Below, one piece after another: positions 30,277 to 41,576 of a stretch of DNA of 64,000 nucleotides. Every line of letters begins with the position of its first letter. Within the stretch, counting starts at the first letter, position 1. A program made the position numbers and the translations under genes. This DNA is from Fragilariopsis cylindrus CCMP1102. Lineage: Eukaryota > Bacillariophyta > Bacillariophyceae > Bacillariales > Bacillariaceae. The DNA is taken from the NCBI GenBank assembly GCA_900095095.1, contig FMBT01000297.1:248001-312000 (forward strand). Direction: 5' to 3'. The notes below the pieces were generated by a model. The model had not been told where the DNA came from. It ran no database searches and saw only the letters and a list, made by a program, of their open reading frames with translations.

Positions 30277-32641
30277 TGGAGATTTCTGATCTATCTAAGC
30301 GTTTCGCTAGATCACCCGGCGCAAAAATTCAAATAAATGATAACTGTTTGAGGGGTGTAATGCACCAAAGTGGTACTAGGACCTAGTGTATATTATATAG
30401 TATGTTGGAATGATTTGATTACAAGTACCTATTTCTACAGAATGTATGTCTAATACCACATAAAACGTACTACTGTGGAAGGTTTGGTTGGAGTGATAAT
30501 ATAGTGAGGGCTTCCTATTGGTGCATCACTTTTGTCAAAGTCACAAATATTTGAAAAGTTACAGCCAAAAACAAAAAGTTATCTTTAGAATTTCAAATAC
30601 CCCAACTTGACAATTTGCTCACCACGTATTTACTAGTTAAAACCAAAAATAATTATTTAGTACTAGTGTATGTAGAATCCTACAGTAGTGCGTCATAAAA
30701 TTTTGTTACCAGTATCTGAAAATATTTTAAATTTTTTGCTACTAGTAAATACACTGTGAAAATATTCAAAATATCAATAGGCAAACTGTCAAGCGTTGCT
30801 CACAAGTCAAGCTGACGTTACTAGGGTGAAAAGGAACAAGAAAAGAAAGGCAGCTACAGACAGAAACAAAACAAATAGGTGGAATAAAACAGAGGTATTT
30901 ATTGAATCCTTGAAGCAATCATACACATCATACAAGATATGGACGGACAGATGCATAGGTAGAAACAAGCCAGTACTAGGGGAATAAATGGTAGCAGAAT
31001 ATGATTCACTCTAGATAAGAAAGTAACACACCTGTGCACATTGAGAGAAATGGTACTACCAGAGGATGAACCATAGAAAATTCAATGAAGAACTGGAAGT
31101 AGAATTAGAAGGTACAGATCAACAATTAAAGTAATGGTTCTAAGATGGAAGCCAGTAATAGACCACAGCATGAAACGAGTACAGGAGTTGGCAAAAGGAA
31201 ATAGCAAACTGATCTGGCAACACTTCACAAAGAATAAACTAGCAAAGACAAAGGTATCAAGGAAGATATAGAAAAGGAAACATGCAAAGATGGAAGTTAT
31301 GTTAAACAACCCACTGACAAATGTCTATACTCGCCTCAAGAAGAACAGATCAACAAGCCGGCCACTACCAGCTAAGAAAAGGAAATACAAGAAGACTAAT
31401 CTAATATCACAAATGTACCAGACGATGTGGAAAATGAGGTTGGCAAGCAGGGATAAAGCAACCACAGAAGTAGAGAAACATGCAACTGATGACAGATTTG
31501 GGGATGAACCAATGCAATATGAATACAATAATATAGAATAATAGGCGGGTTGACTGCTGACTCTTCTGTCTTTCTAAGACATTGAGGAGCGAAGCGGCAG
31601 CTATTACATAATAAGTTATAAAAATAGAATGTATGTCTTACTTTAACTTTGTTTCCTTATTATTCATGTGATACGCATTATTCCTGATTTGTGAGAGCAT
31701 AAGATATGCTCTTTCCTTTGCATGTAATTGTTCTTTCCATGGTGTAATGTTCAGTTTTCTCTTTCACTGTTCTCATTCATTTACATCGTGAAGTCTGTCT
31801 GTCAACTGTATTTGATTTCATTCGTACCAACACTCGGTACGGTACGTACGTACGCTCACAATTCGATGATGTTGATGTTGAACATGCGGGGGCATACCTA
31901 TTCCTCTGCGGTTCGCGATCACGGAAATATCTCTTCAAAAACCGTACTATAAGTAAATAAAATTCGGGATTGACCCGCTCTTCGGTTCGCTTTTAGAAAA
32001 TCTACGAGAAAGACACGTAGATATCTTGCAATCTCATCCATTATTGCCTTTGTTTGATAGCGGCTACTCACGTTGTTGTTCCTCGGAGTCGCTCTGTTGA
32101 ATGTTCTATCTCATTTTCTCATACTGTACTACCTGGTAGCGTATATGTTGCAGCTCAGTGATAATTTGTCCTACCTTCTTTTATGTGTTCGGCGAGTTGT
32201 TAATCTCTTCTTGCTTGGCTTTCGTGCTTTATCTTTGCATAGATAGAGTAAACACGAGGCTATGGATTAAAGAACCCTTCTATTGATATATATTTTGCAC
32301 GACTACCCGCCTACGACGTGTTGAAGATATAAAAGGGCGATAAGAACTGCTGATATTCTTTTGATCGGGGCTATTACATATAAACGCGGCAAAGAGAAAG
32401 CAAGTGTTGTTTATTGTCCATTTACCACATACAGTACAGTATTACAAAAACGTTGCTTCTTCGTCGGATCGGAAAAAAGAAACATACAGTACATAATATA
32501 ATCTAATAGCACATCCCGTATTATTGTTTTAAATGCCTAACAAGACACAAGAAATACAACGCAGTAGAATAGCAACTCCTTCTCTCCTATCATCGCCCTC
32601 AACACAACCTTCGCTCTTTAGCAAAAGTAGGAAAAGGCAAT
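30277..32641. other. Gene-poor region with decayed purine-rich block
   Basis: No intact gene. An imperfect inverted repeat (30604-30648 against 30741-30797, sharing CTTGACA..TTGC and GTATTTACTAGT) may be a small MITE remnant. From about 30830 to 31541 the plus strand is strongly A/G-rich with short Lys/Arg/Gln-rich frames that look like decayed coding DNA of unknown family. The last kilobase is presumably the promoter and leader of the histidine-kinase gene, with a gtacggtacgtacgtacg cluster near 31836. Confidence 0.45.
30830..31541 (+). other. Decayed A/G-rich coding-like block, probable mobile-element remnant
   Basis: Strand-biased purine richness and several short basic frames suggest an old coding region, broken in many places. 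No domain is recognised, so the family is left open. It lies about 550 bp outside the long-TIR element. Confidence 0.3.
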
Positions 32642-35600
32642 ATGATGATGTGTCAAAATTATGACGACCACGATAACGATCAAAGCAACAATGAATGCGC
32701 ATGCAACGGATGTTGTGAGTGTGAAAATGAAAATGAAAATGGAAATAAACGAAAGGCGGTTGGTGGTTGCCATCTTCCTTATACTGTCGGCACTGCCGCC
32801 ACTACTACTACTCGTCTCATCCACTGTAGTCCCGTCGTATTTGGGGTTGATTCTAAGAAAAGGATCAATTTGTGGAATAATGAATCGTGTGCTGCGATAA
32901 TAAGTAGTATTGATAGGATTTTCGAAAGCAACAGCGAGAACAGTAACGAGGACGAAATCATTGGAATGCCATTCGATAATATGTTCCCTTCGTCGTCTTT
33001 CTTATCGTCAACGTCTTCAACGTCAATATCAGCCTCCCGTTCTTCTTCTTCTTCGCCAGACGAGATGATGATCCCTTTGATTGATGTTCTGGACAAAGTT
33101 ATCCGTAATGGAAAAGCCGAAGTTAATGTGGATGTAAAATTGCTGAAAGTTCGACATCCTTCTACTATTCATAACGATCATCATCAAGTACGAGGAATAA
33201 TAAAGAGAATCCGCCGTTGCTCCTTGACGTCGTCGTCCGAATCAACTACAGCCGAAGATGATAGCAATTACAATAACAATAATCCCAATCGTAATCACGA
33301 TTGCGGCTACGATGATAACGATGAAGATAGCAACATCGATAAAGACAACAACGACGACGATACAACAACATCAGCAACTGAGACAATATTCTCTGTCGAT
33401 CTATTCCCACAGTTTGACACTACAACAACAACTGATAATAATAGTAAAAACAAGAGCAAGAGGATAGTAGCAGGTGTTGTTTTGGTTTGTACAAACAAGC
33501 GCGTGATCGATAATAATAATCATATTGGTGATACTCTTACTACTGTTACTGAGGCTACTGCTACCACTGTCGGTTCTGGTGCTACTACACGTACTAGTAC
33601 TACTACTGTTGTTACCAACGACTCTGATGCTAGGATGACTCCCCCAGCTATTTCCTCTTATCAACATCAACAGCAACATTGTGCCTCCGATGCTTCTCTA
33701 TGCATTGACCCTCGTGTGAAGAATAACTATTACAGTAAGAATAATTGTTCCAATTGTATAACACGAGAAAAGTGCAGTTCATGTAACAGTAGTAGTGACG
33801 CAACAGCTATGACAACAACAGCGAACGGCAGTGGTGGTGGTGTGATCTGTACAGCAAATAGTGAATTACGTAAATTAATTGATACAGCTAATATAGCCAT
33901 ATTTGGTATTGATTGTAATGGGATAATAAATGAATGGAACGACAATACAGCTGAAATTACTGGATATGAAAAGAGAGATGCATTTGGTTCATCTTTAGTT
34001 GATACATATATAAAACCAAATATACGTAAATCGATGCGCGATATATTGAATGATGCAATCAATGATGGTAAATGTAAATCAAACTGTGAAATTGATTTTC
34101 GTACAAAGTGCAACGAGATCCGGCATCTATTGGTTAATATAACACCCCAACGTGATATGGATAACAATATAATTGGTGCTGTTATGATGGCGCAGGACGT
34201 AACAGTGGCTGTGAAACGTGATCGGTCTGTTACTGGGATGGCATTAGAATTAAGACAATTGATAGATACAGCTAACGCACCAATATTTGGTATAGATTGT
34301 GATATGAATGTTAATGAATGGAATAGAAAGATATCAGAAATTACTGGATATACAAAAGAAGAAGCAACAGGGGTGCCATTAGTAGAAACCTTCATCGCAC
34401 CATTGGCACATATGAAGGTTGATGAGATATTAGAACATGCGTTAACAGGATTTGAAACATCCAATTATGAATTGGAGGTTACATCCAAATCAGGTGAATC
34501 AATATTCCTGTTGGTCAATGCAACAACACGACGTGATCCGGAGGGATTAATTATTGGTGTTGTGGGTGTTGCACAGGACGTAACAGAAGATCGGAAAAAA
34601 GCAAAAGAACTATCTAAATTGAATATTGAATTACGTAAATTAATTGATACAGCAAATATGGCCATATTTGGTATTGATTGTAATGGGATAATAAATGAAT
34701 GGAATGATAATACAGCTGAAATTACTGGATATGAAAAGAGAGATGCATTTGGTTCATCTTTAGTTGATACATATATAAAACCAAATATACGTAAATCAAT
34801 GAAAGAGATATTGAATGATGCAATCAATGATGGTAAATGTAAATCTAATTATGAGATTGAATTTTGTACAAAGGACAATGAAATCCGGCATCTATTGGTT
34901 AATATAACACCCCAACCTGATATGGATAACAATATAATTGGTGCTGTTATGATGGCGCAGGACGTAACAGAAGCTGTGAAACGTGATCGGTCCGTTGCTG
35001 GGATGGCATTTGAATTACGACAACTAATAAATACAGCTAATGCTCCAATATTTGGTATAGATTGTGATATGAATGTCAATGAATGGAATAGAAAGATATC
35101 AGAAATTACTGGATATACAAAGGAAGAAGCAACAGGGGTGCCATTAGTAGAAACCTTCATTGCGCCATTGGCACATATAAAAGTTGATGAGATATTAGAA
35201 CGTGCATTAACAGGATTTGAAACATCCAATTATGAATTGGAGGTTATGTCCAAGTCAGGTGAATCGATTTTCCTATTGGTCAATGCCACTACACGACGTG
35301 ATCCAGAGGGATTAATTATTGGTGTTGTGGGTGTTGCGCAGGACGTAACAGAAGATCGAAAAAAAGCAAAAGAATTACTTAAATTGAATATTGAATTACG
35401 AAAATTAATTGATACAGCTAATATTGCCATATTTGGTATTGATTGTAATGGGATAATAAATGAATGGAACGACAATACAGCTGAAATTACTGGATATGAA
35501 AAGAGAGATGCATTTGGTTCATCTTTAGTTGATACATATATAAAACCAAATATACGTAAATCGATGCGCGATATATTGAATGATGCAATCAATGATGGTA

Positions 35601-37318
35601 AATGTAAATCTAATTATGGGATTGAATTTTGTACAAAGGACAATGAGATTAGGCATCTATTGGTTAATATAACACCCCAACCTGATATGGATAACAATAT
35701 AATTGGTGCTGTTATGATGGCGCAGGACGTAACAGAAGCTGTGAAACGTGATCGGTCTGTTACTGGGATGGCATTAGAATTAAGACAATTGATAGATACA
35801 GCTAACGCACCAATATTTGGTATAGATTGTGATATGAATGTTAATGAATGGAATAGAAAGATATCAGAAATTACTGGATATACAAAGGAAGAAGCAACAG
35901 GGGTGCCATTAGTAGAAACCTTCATTGCGCCATTGGCACATATGAAAGTTGATGAGATATTAGAACATGCATTAACAGGATTTGAAACATCCAATTATGA
36001 ATTGGAGGTTATATCCAAATCAGGTGAATCAATATTCCTGTTGGTCAATGCAACAACACGACGTGATCCGGAGGGATTAATTACTGGTGTTGTGGGTGTT
36101 GCGCAGGACGTAACAGAAGATCGAACAAACGCAAAAGAATTACGGAAATTGGAAACCTTACGTGCCTCGCAGGAGGCGAAGGTTGAAACAGAAAGGAATA
36201 TGACAGCCTACTTTGCACATGAGTTACGGAATCCATTAGGTGCAATTGATTCTGCATTAAATTCGATGCCTGATGATTTACCACAGATGGCACAAAGTTT
36301 AATTTCTGGTATGCAATTATGTTCAACATTCATGTCTAAAATTATGAATAATCTTTTAGATGTACGAAAAATGGAAGAGGGTAAAATGCAACTTCGGAAG
36401 GCACCCATATCACTTTTCAAGTTATTATTTAATGTCCATAAAATGTTACTACCCAGCTGCCGCCCTGGAGTAGATTTTCGAACAACATTACCAAAATATG
36501 ATGCTACTAAAGAAAACAGCAATACTAATGATTGGGTAATTGGAGACCAACATCGGATTGAACAGGTACTGACGAATGTTATCAGCAACAGTATCAAGTA
36601 TACCTTGTCAGGGTATATCGAACTTTCTATAATGTGGGAAGATGGGAATGTAAAGTTTATCTGTGAAGATTCCGGTCCGGGTATACCTATCCAGGAACAG
36701 AAGAAATTATTCCAAAGATTTATACAGCGAGGCGGTGCGCCCGGTACTGGTCTTGGCTTAGCAATAGCAAAGCACGTTGTAGATCTAACTGGTGGGTCCA
36801 TTCGATTTGAGAGTGATCCATCTGTTAAGGCTGGAACGTCCTGTATTGTACTTATGACGCTACCACTTTGTAAGCCCCCCGCCGAAAGCACCAGTCCGAA
36901 AAAGAAGAGCGAGGAAGTTATCCAAGAACCCATCTCGTGCCTGATAATTGATGATATAAAAATGAATAGAACAATGCTAAAAAGACGGATGAAGAAAGGT
37001 ATCGCCCCAAATGCTACCATGATGGAGGCTGCGACTGGCGAAGAGGCGCTTTTAATATGTGGACGAGACCATTTTGATGTTATAGTTGTAGATCAATTCA
37101 TGGAAGGAGCTGGTGGTGTTATGGTCGGAACAGATGTTTGCTTTGCTTTGAGGAGGATGAAAATCGATTCTATTATTATTGGTTGCTCTGGAAATGATAT
37201 TGGTAATCAATTTATTGATGCCGGAGCAGATTGGGTCTGGCAGAAGCCAATGCCCTCGAACGATAAGATTATTCAAGATTTACGCACATCACTAGGCAAG
37301 CGGAATAATTCTTCATGA
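32642..37318 (+). CDS. Multi-PAS hybrid histidine kinase with receiver domain
   Basis: A single exon of 1558 residues. Near residue 60 is a degenerate PAS start (VVFGVDSKKRINLWN). Then come low-complexity linkers and six PAS domains in three A-B pairs (408-662, 663-917, 918-1172). Type A reads IFGIDCNGIINEWNDNTAEITGY and type B IFGIDCDMNVNEWNRKISEITGY, each closing in AQDVT. The kinase follows: H-box HELRNP (His about 1193), N-box QVLTNVISNSIKYT (about 1305), G1 EDSGPGIP and G2 GTGLGLAIAKHVV (about 1367). A C-terminal receiver has acidic IIDDIKMNR, phospho-acceptor Asp about 1484 (VVDQFM) and Lys about 1535 (QKP). There are no membrane helices, so it is likely a cytosolic sensor. The PAS ligand is unknown; the LOV cysteine motif is absent. 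It is convergent with the PPR-like gene, 83 bp away. Confidence 0.92.
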   Translation: MMMCQNYDDHDNDQSNNECACNGCCECENENENGNKRKAVGGCHLPYTVGTAATTTTRLIHCSPVVFGVDSKKRINLWNNESCAAIISSIDRIFESNSENSNEDEIIGMPFDNMFPSSSFLSSTSSTSISASRSSSSSPDEMMIPLIDVLDKVIRNGKAEVNVDVKLLKVRHPSTIHNDHHQVRGIIKRIRRCSLTSSSESTTAEDDSNYNNNNPNRNHDCGYDDNDEDSNIDKDNNDDDTTTSATETIFSVDLFPQFDTTTTTDNNSKNKSKRIVAGVVLVCTNKRVIDNNNHIGDTLTTVTEATATTVGSGATTRTSTTTVVTNDSDARMTPPAISSYQHQQQHCASDASLCIDPRVKNNYYSKNNCSNCITREKCSSCNSSSDATAMTTTANGSGGGVICTANSELRKLIDTANIAIFGIDCNGIINEWNDNTAEITGYEKRDAFGSSLVDTYIKPNIRKSMRDILNDAINDGKCKSNCEIDFRTKCNEIRHLLVNITPQRDMDNNIIGAVMMAQDVTVAVKRDRSVTGMALELRQLIDTANAPIFGIDCDMNVNEWNRKISEITGYTKEEATGVPLVETFIAPLAHMKVDEILEHALTGFETSNYELEVTSKSGESIFLLVNATTRRDPEGLIIGVVGVAQDVTEDRKKAKELSKLNIELRKLIDTANMAIFGIDCNGIINEWNDNTAEITGYEKRDAFGSSLVDTYIKPNIRKSMKEILNDAINDGKCKSNYEIEFCTKDNEIRHLLVNITPQPDMDNNIIGAVMMAQDVTEAVKRDRSVAGMAFELRQLINTANAPIFGIDCDMNVNEWNRKISEITGYTKEEATGVPLVETFIAPLAHIKVDEILERALTGFETSNYELEVMSKSGESIFLLVNATTRRDPEGLIIGVVGVAQDVTEDRKKAKELLKLNIELRKLIDTANIAIFGIDCNGIINEWNDNTAEITGYEKRDAFGSSLVDTYIKPNIRKSMRDILNDAINDGKCKSNYGIEFCTKDNEIRHLLVNITPQPDMDNNIIGAVMMAQDVTEAVKRDRSVTGMALELRQLIDTANAPIFGIDCDMNVNEWNRKISEITGYTKEEATGVPLVETFIAPLAHMKVDEILEHALTGFETSNYELEVISKSGESIFLLVNATTRRDPEGLITGVVGVAQDVTEDRTNAKELRKLETLRASQEAKVETERNMTAYFAHELRNPLGAIDSALNSMPDDLPQMAQSLISGMQLCSTFMSKIMNNLLDVRKMEEGKMQLRKAPISLFKLLFNVHKMLLPSCRPGVDFRTTLPKYDATKENSNTNDWVIGDQHRIEQVLTNVISNSIKYTLSGYIELSIMWEDGNVKFICEDSGPGIPIQEQKKLFQRFIQRGGAPGTGLGLAIAKHVVDLTGGSIRFESDPSVKAGTSCIVLMTLPLCKPPAESTSPKKKSEEVIQEPISCLIIDDIKMNRTMLKRRMKKGIAPNATMMEAATGEEALLICGRDHFDVIVVDQFMEGAGGVMVGTDVCFALRRMKIDSIIIGCSGNDIGNQFIDAGADWVWQKPMPSNDKIIQDLRTSLGKRNNSS
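33863..36157 (+). repeat. In-gene tandem triplication, 765-bp unit (PAS pair)
   Basis: Units at 33863-34627, 34628-35392 and 35393-36157 each encode 255 residues (one A-type and one B-type PAS). The copies have exactly equal length and are almost identical at nucleotide level, silent positions included. This points to recent duplication or ongoing gene conversion. Confidence 0.93.
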
Positions 37319-37401
37319 CATGAATAATTTATATCTCAAGACAAAAGTTTAGATAGAAAAGTTTTTGATGTAATGGCATTTTAGCTATATAGTTTTAAAA
37401 G

Positions 37402-40400
37402 TTACCTTTCTAATGATTGTGGTGATGTGTCATTCGTATTGTTTCCACGAGAAAGCATCATTTGAATGTTACTGTACAGTTCTTCGTCATGTTCAACCCT
37501 GGCGGCTTCCAATACTTCCACGAGTGTTGATTTTCGGATGCGAGTTCCATCGACATCCATTACATTCGAAACATAGTCCACACACTCTCGACTTCTTCCG
37601 AGACTCTTGTACGCCAGCACAACTGAATTTACAAAATTTGGATCATATCGTATAGCCGATCCTTCCATTGCGTGTATAACTTCTTCAAGCAGTACGGTCC
37701 AATTTTCAACCGAGCGAGGGACTTTTTCGTACCCCCTAATAGATTCCAAACCGAACGAGTCATACCTACTAGCTCCAGATACAATAGCTCGAGCGACATC
37801 GTTTTTTGGTCGCATTCCATTAGCCTTTTCTTTGTAAAATTCTTTTATGGCTAGATTCATTTCATCGAGAGGTGCTCTCTGTTCATCGTTCCACCACATC
37901 AGTAGGCGGGCGTGGTAGAAACCCAGCGTCCTCTTGATTTGCCAGTACTTGTTCATCGTATATAGCTTCGGATCAACACCAGCATTCGAGGCGCATTCAT
38001 CTACTATAGCTCGAAGAATTCGCAGTCGATTGTCTACTTTAGTAGAGATCACGGCTGTCATGGCGAGCAGACTAAGTTCCTCTGATGAATATCCCTCGGT
38101 TGTTGCATTTCTATAAAGATAGATAAGTTCATTCCAATCTTTCACCTTCGATAGGTGACGTCCTATTGTTGTGTAGCAATCGGTGCTTCTCGCATCTTTG
38201 TCTAGAACATCAAAGACTTGAACGGCATCGCCGCCTCGTCCATTGGCAACCATGACTGTCAACCCCGCTGCAATCGTCTTCCTCCATTGATCTAGATCGT
38301 CTTCAGCGTGTTTCTCCAAAATCGACTCGACCATCTCGATAGCTCCAGTCAAGTCTCGAGTCCATCGAAGTGCTAAAATAGTTTCCGCTGTTACCGAATC
38401 TTTGTACAGTCCAACCTTGTGGATATCATCTATATTCTCTTTGGGTATTGACTGCTGCTGATGGTGCGAAAAAATAAATTCGTCCATCCAGTCCAATAAG
38501 TATAGAGAGAGTTCAGGTTGATGGGCATTCGTGCACGAGTTCATTGCTCGTGCTAAAACTTCTTCGATCATTTCACGTTGGTTCTCGGTAAGATAGTTGC
38601 TCTCATTCTTCTTATTTCGTCGATGGATTTTTCGTATCAGCTTACTCGCTTCCGTCAATTGGTCTATGTGTCGGTGAGCGCTGACCCACGGATTACCCAA
38701 AGCTATGGTACCACTACGTTCTTGATTCGACGACGCATATCGGTATATGAATGCTGCTGAAGCGTTGTCGTTGTTTTCCTGCATTTCGTACAGTCGCATT
38801 GCATTTTCGTGACATCGAAGACCACAAAGGGCGACCATACTAGCTGTTAATATTTCATGTGAGTTATTCACTTCGAAAATTATCTGTCCTATCGAATCTT
38901 CTACTTTGGTGGATGTATCATCGTTTCTGCTCATCATCTTCTTCTTCTCCTGATAATGGCCAGTAGACGTATATAACAATTGCATCTGGAACAATCGCAA
39001 ACTGAACAACGACATCCCGAAATTAGAAGAACTATTGCAGTTTCTCATAATCGAAGCCAAAAAAGGACCCATTTCCGACAGATTATCAGTGAAAGAAGAT
39101 GAATCATTTCTTGTTTGATCCCGCTCAATAATGGTAAGCTGTGATCCTGGTACAATCCACGAGGCAATATTATTATTGCTGTTCTTGTTGTTGCTCTTTT
39201 CGTGTTCAATCTCATCTTCTTCTATGACCGTTCGTAATACGGACAATGCGCTTTTCCAATCCTTATCTTTTTCACATGCTTCGACTACACCCAGCAAGGC
39301 TTCTCGACTGATTGTGAAATTTTCCTCTCGACTTTGATGGAATAACATCAATGCTAATTTAGAATACGATGATGACGAGCCACTATGATGGTTGTTGGTA
39401 TCATGATGATCGGCATCACCAACAACACCGCCTTCTATCGTAGCTGAGGCCCCACCAATAACTTGCATGGCTAAATCACGACAAAGTGGATCTATCCGAT
39501 CTCGTTCTCCACCCCATTGCCATTCTTCTTCCAAATTACGTTTACTCGACGGCGATGATGATGATGAGGATGAGGATGATGATAATAAAGTTGTTGTTAT
39601 TATATTTTCTTCTTGTAAAATTTGAAGTGCTTCATCGTATCTACCACATAAACAATAAGCTTGTATAACGGCAGATACTAATGACGTTCCGTATTGTTCT
39701 GATAGGAAACTTGATCGACGATATTCATCAAAATCTTTCCAATATCCAGCATGTCCTAATGCATTCCCCGCTGCTAATACATAACTAGTTTTATCTTGTG
39801 GTGATACCATCACCAATCGTTGTACTGCATCCATAATGTGTTCCACAATCATCGATGAGGATGAAGTTTCTGCTTCTACTGTGGTCGAAGAATCATTGAC
39901 ATTAATATCATCATTACTATTATCATTATCATTATTTGTAGTAGTCCTATTATACCGTTGTGTCAATGCATATAAACCTAATGGATTGTCAATAATTGAT
40001 ACTGTGGATACAGGTGTACCAGCACCATTTGGATTAATCTGTTTTTCAAATAAATAGGATGCATATTCCCAATCATGTACATTACAGGATGCTGATATCG
40101 CATGTTCATAATGTTGATTAGTTATATCTAAATTCCAATCAATTTCTAATACCTTTAATACATTTTGTATTATATTATTGTCATTATTGTTGTTGTCGTT
40201 ATTATTATCAAAATAATCTGTATTGTGATACCAATAACTTTGTTTTTGTGTTTGACCAAATACGTACAGAACACATTCAATAAGTTGTGATAATTCTTGA
40301 CCATGTTTTCTGGATGGTGTAAGACGTCCATCATTTACTGATCTAATTAAAGTTTCAAAGTATTCCATTGTTTCATTATGTATACCAGAAGCAAATTCAC

Positions 40401-40968
40401 CGTTGATAATATCGTTATTATCATTATTGTCATGATCGTTATTGTTGTTTTGCTGGTTTAAGTTAAAAGTCAATTTCGATAGAGCTTTTACGGTAATAGG
40501 ATTATTCGAATTGATATTAGCTATTTCGATTCGATCAAGTAACTCTTGCATAGAATCCTGAGCGTCACCTATTTTCGCAAAAATTGCAGTAGCCTTACTA
40601 TTATTATTAATAATCTTCTTCTTTGGTGTTTTATTGTTATTTTGCGGTCGTTGATTTTGATTTAGATTTTGTTGTTTTGGATTATTATGCAGACGGTGTC
40701 GTTGTTGTTGCTTGTTGTTGCTTTCGTCGTGATCAGGAAAGGAAGAAGATGATATTCTCATTCTCATTCTCATCAACTTACTACTACCAGTAGATCGTCG
40801 ACTATCGCTAATGAAAGTTGTTTTTCTAGTATTAGCAGTGATGATACTGGTACTTCTAAAACGCAGACGATGACTACTTTTGCCATCAGGAACAACATTT
40901 CTTCGATACCATAGTGGATGAAGATTTACGGACGATGTGCGCAGTTGTTGTTGTAAATGTCGAACCAT
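37402..40968 (-). CDS. Large helical-repeat (PPR/TPR-like) protein, probably organellar
   Basis: 1188 residues from the first ATG at 40968; a TTG lies 12 nt upstream in frame. The first about 40 residues are basic and hydroxylated with almost no acidic residues (MVRHLQQQLRTSSVNLHPLW, RRNVV), a mitochondrial-type presequence. An Asn/Gln-rich stretch follows. The rest is made of helical pairs such as EHAISASCNVHDWEYASYLFEK, ALLGVVEACEKDKDWKSALSVL, AAGLTVMVANGRGGDAVQVFDVL and CYTTIGRHLSKVKDWNELIYLY, in the style of PPR repeats (two helices of about 35 residues). PPR proteins bind organellar RNA for processing or translation. Repeats are degenerate, so a TPR relative is not excluded. Confidence 0.68.
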   Translation of the reverse strand: MVRHLQQQLRTSSVNLHPLWYRRNVVPDGKSSHRLRFRSTSIITANTRKTTFISDSRRSTGSSKLMRMRMRISSSSFPDHDESNNKQQQRHRLHNNPKQQNLNQNQRPQNNNKTPKKKIINNNSKATAIFAKIGDAQDSMQELLDRIEIANINSNNPITVKALSKLTFNLNQQNNNNDHDNNDNNDIINGEFASGIHNETMEYFETLIRSVNDGRLTPSRKHGQELSQLIECVLYVFGQTQKQSYWYHNTDYFDNNNDNNNNDNNIIQNVLKVLEIDWNLDITNQHYEHAISASCNVHDWEYASYLFEKQINPNGAGTPVSTVSIIDNPLGLYALTQRYNRTTTNNDNDNSNDDINVNDSSTTVEAETSSSSMIVEHIMDAVQRLVMVSPQDKTSYVLAAGNALGHAGYWKDFDEYRRSSFLSEQYGTSLVSAVIQAYCLCGRYDEALQILQEENIITTTLLSSSSSSSSSSPSSKRNLEEEWQWGGERDRIDPLCRDLAMQVIGGASATIEGGVVGDADHHDTNNHHSGSSSSYSKLALMLFHQSREENFTISREALLGVVEACEKDKDWKSALSVLRTVIEEDEIEHEKSNNKNSNNNIASWIVPGSQLTIIERDQTRNDSSSFTDNLSEMGPFLASIMRNCNSSSNFGMSLFSLRLFQMQLLYTSTGHYQEKKKMMSRNDDTSTKVEDSIGQIIFEVNNSHEILTASMVALCGLRCHENAMRLYEMQENNDNASAAFIYRYASSNQERSGTIALGNPWVSAHRHIDQLTEASKLIRKIHRRNKKNESNYLTENQREMIEEVLARAMNSCTNAHQPELSLYLLDWMDEFIFSHHQQQSIPKENIDDIHKVGLYKDSVTAETILALRWTRDLTGAIEMVESILEKHAEDDLDQWRKTIAAGLTVMVANGRGGDAVQVFDVLDKDARSTDCYTTIGRHLSKVKDWNELIYLYRNATTEGYSSEELSLLAMTAVISTKVDNRLRILRAIVDECASNAGVDPKLYTMNKYWQIKRTLGFYHARLLMWWNDEQRAPLDEMNLAIKEFYKEKANGMRPKNDVARAIVSGASRYDSFGLESIRGYEKVPRSVENWTVLLEEVIHAMEGSAIRYDPNFVNSVVLAYKSLGRSRECVDYVSNVMDVDGTRIRKSTLVEVLEAARVEHDEELYSNIQMMLSRGNNTNDTSPQSLER

Positions 40969-41576
40969 CGTCGATGACAATATATTGAGGTCCTTGCTGC
41001 TGCTGTTGCTGTTGCTGCTACCGGTAGTGTTTATGCCAACGTATCGGACAAATGATTATTATGGCCTACCGTAGAAGGAAGAATATTTTTCGATGAATAT
41101 ACTATCTGAACAGCAATTCTGATTGCTGGTGTCTTCCTCTACCTTGGTATTGGCTGCTAGAGTAGAAGTCTGGTAGATGAAGCGTGATGATTATTATTAT
41201 GGCCATGGTGCCATTCAGCATGGTGGTGGCATTTTTATATTTTATTGAATACGTGTGTGAGAATTTTGTGATGGTTGCTTTTGTGATGATTCATTCATTT
41301 TCCATCGTCAATTTAAAGCTAAACCCCAAATACAAGCCGACCCCCAATTCTTGTATCGCCTTGACATGACTCACTCGACTCGACTTTGAAATGCTTGACT
41401 TATACGCGCATAGAGAGAGAAATAAATAAAAATCATCATACACGTTTATCAACAATAGGTCCGCAAATGTAACAATAAGACTGACTAAAATAATGGTATA
41501 GGCCGTGTGGTTACAGTTCAACAGTAATAAAAACATATAGTTTAAATAGTTATACGTAAGTCGAAGCATATTTTTG
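40969..41576. other. Intergenic region between PPR-like and hydrolase genes
   Basis: Promoter side of the PPR-like gene, with short GCT repeats near 40997, and 3' side of the hydrolase gene. No gene is seen. Confidence 0.4.

Noticed and set aside
33730-35994. Several antisense frames of 120-244 residues across the PAS repeats
   Set aside because: They recur with the 765-bp repeat and mirror the sense codon pattern; all are shadows of the kinase gene.
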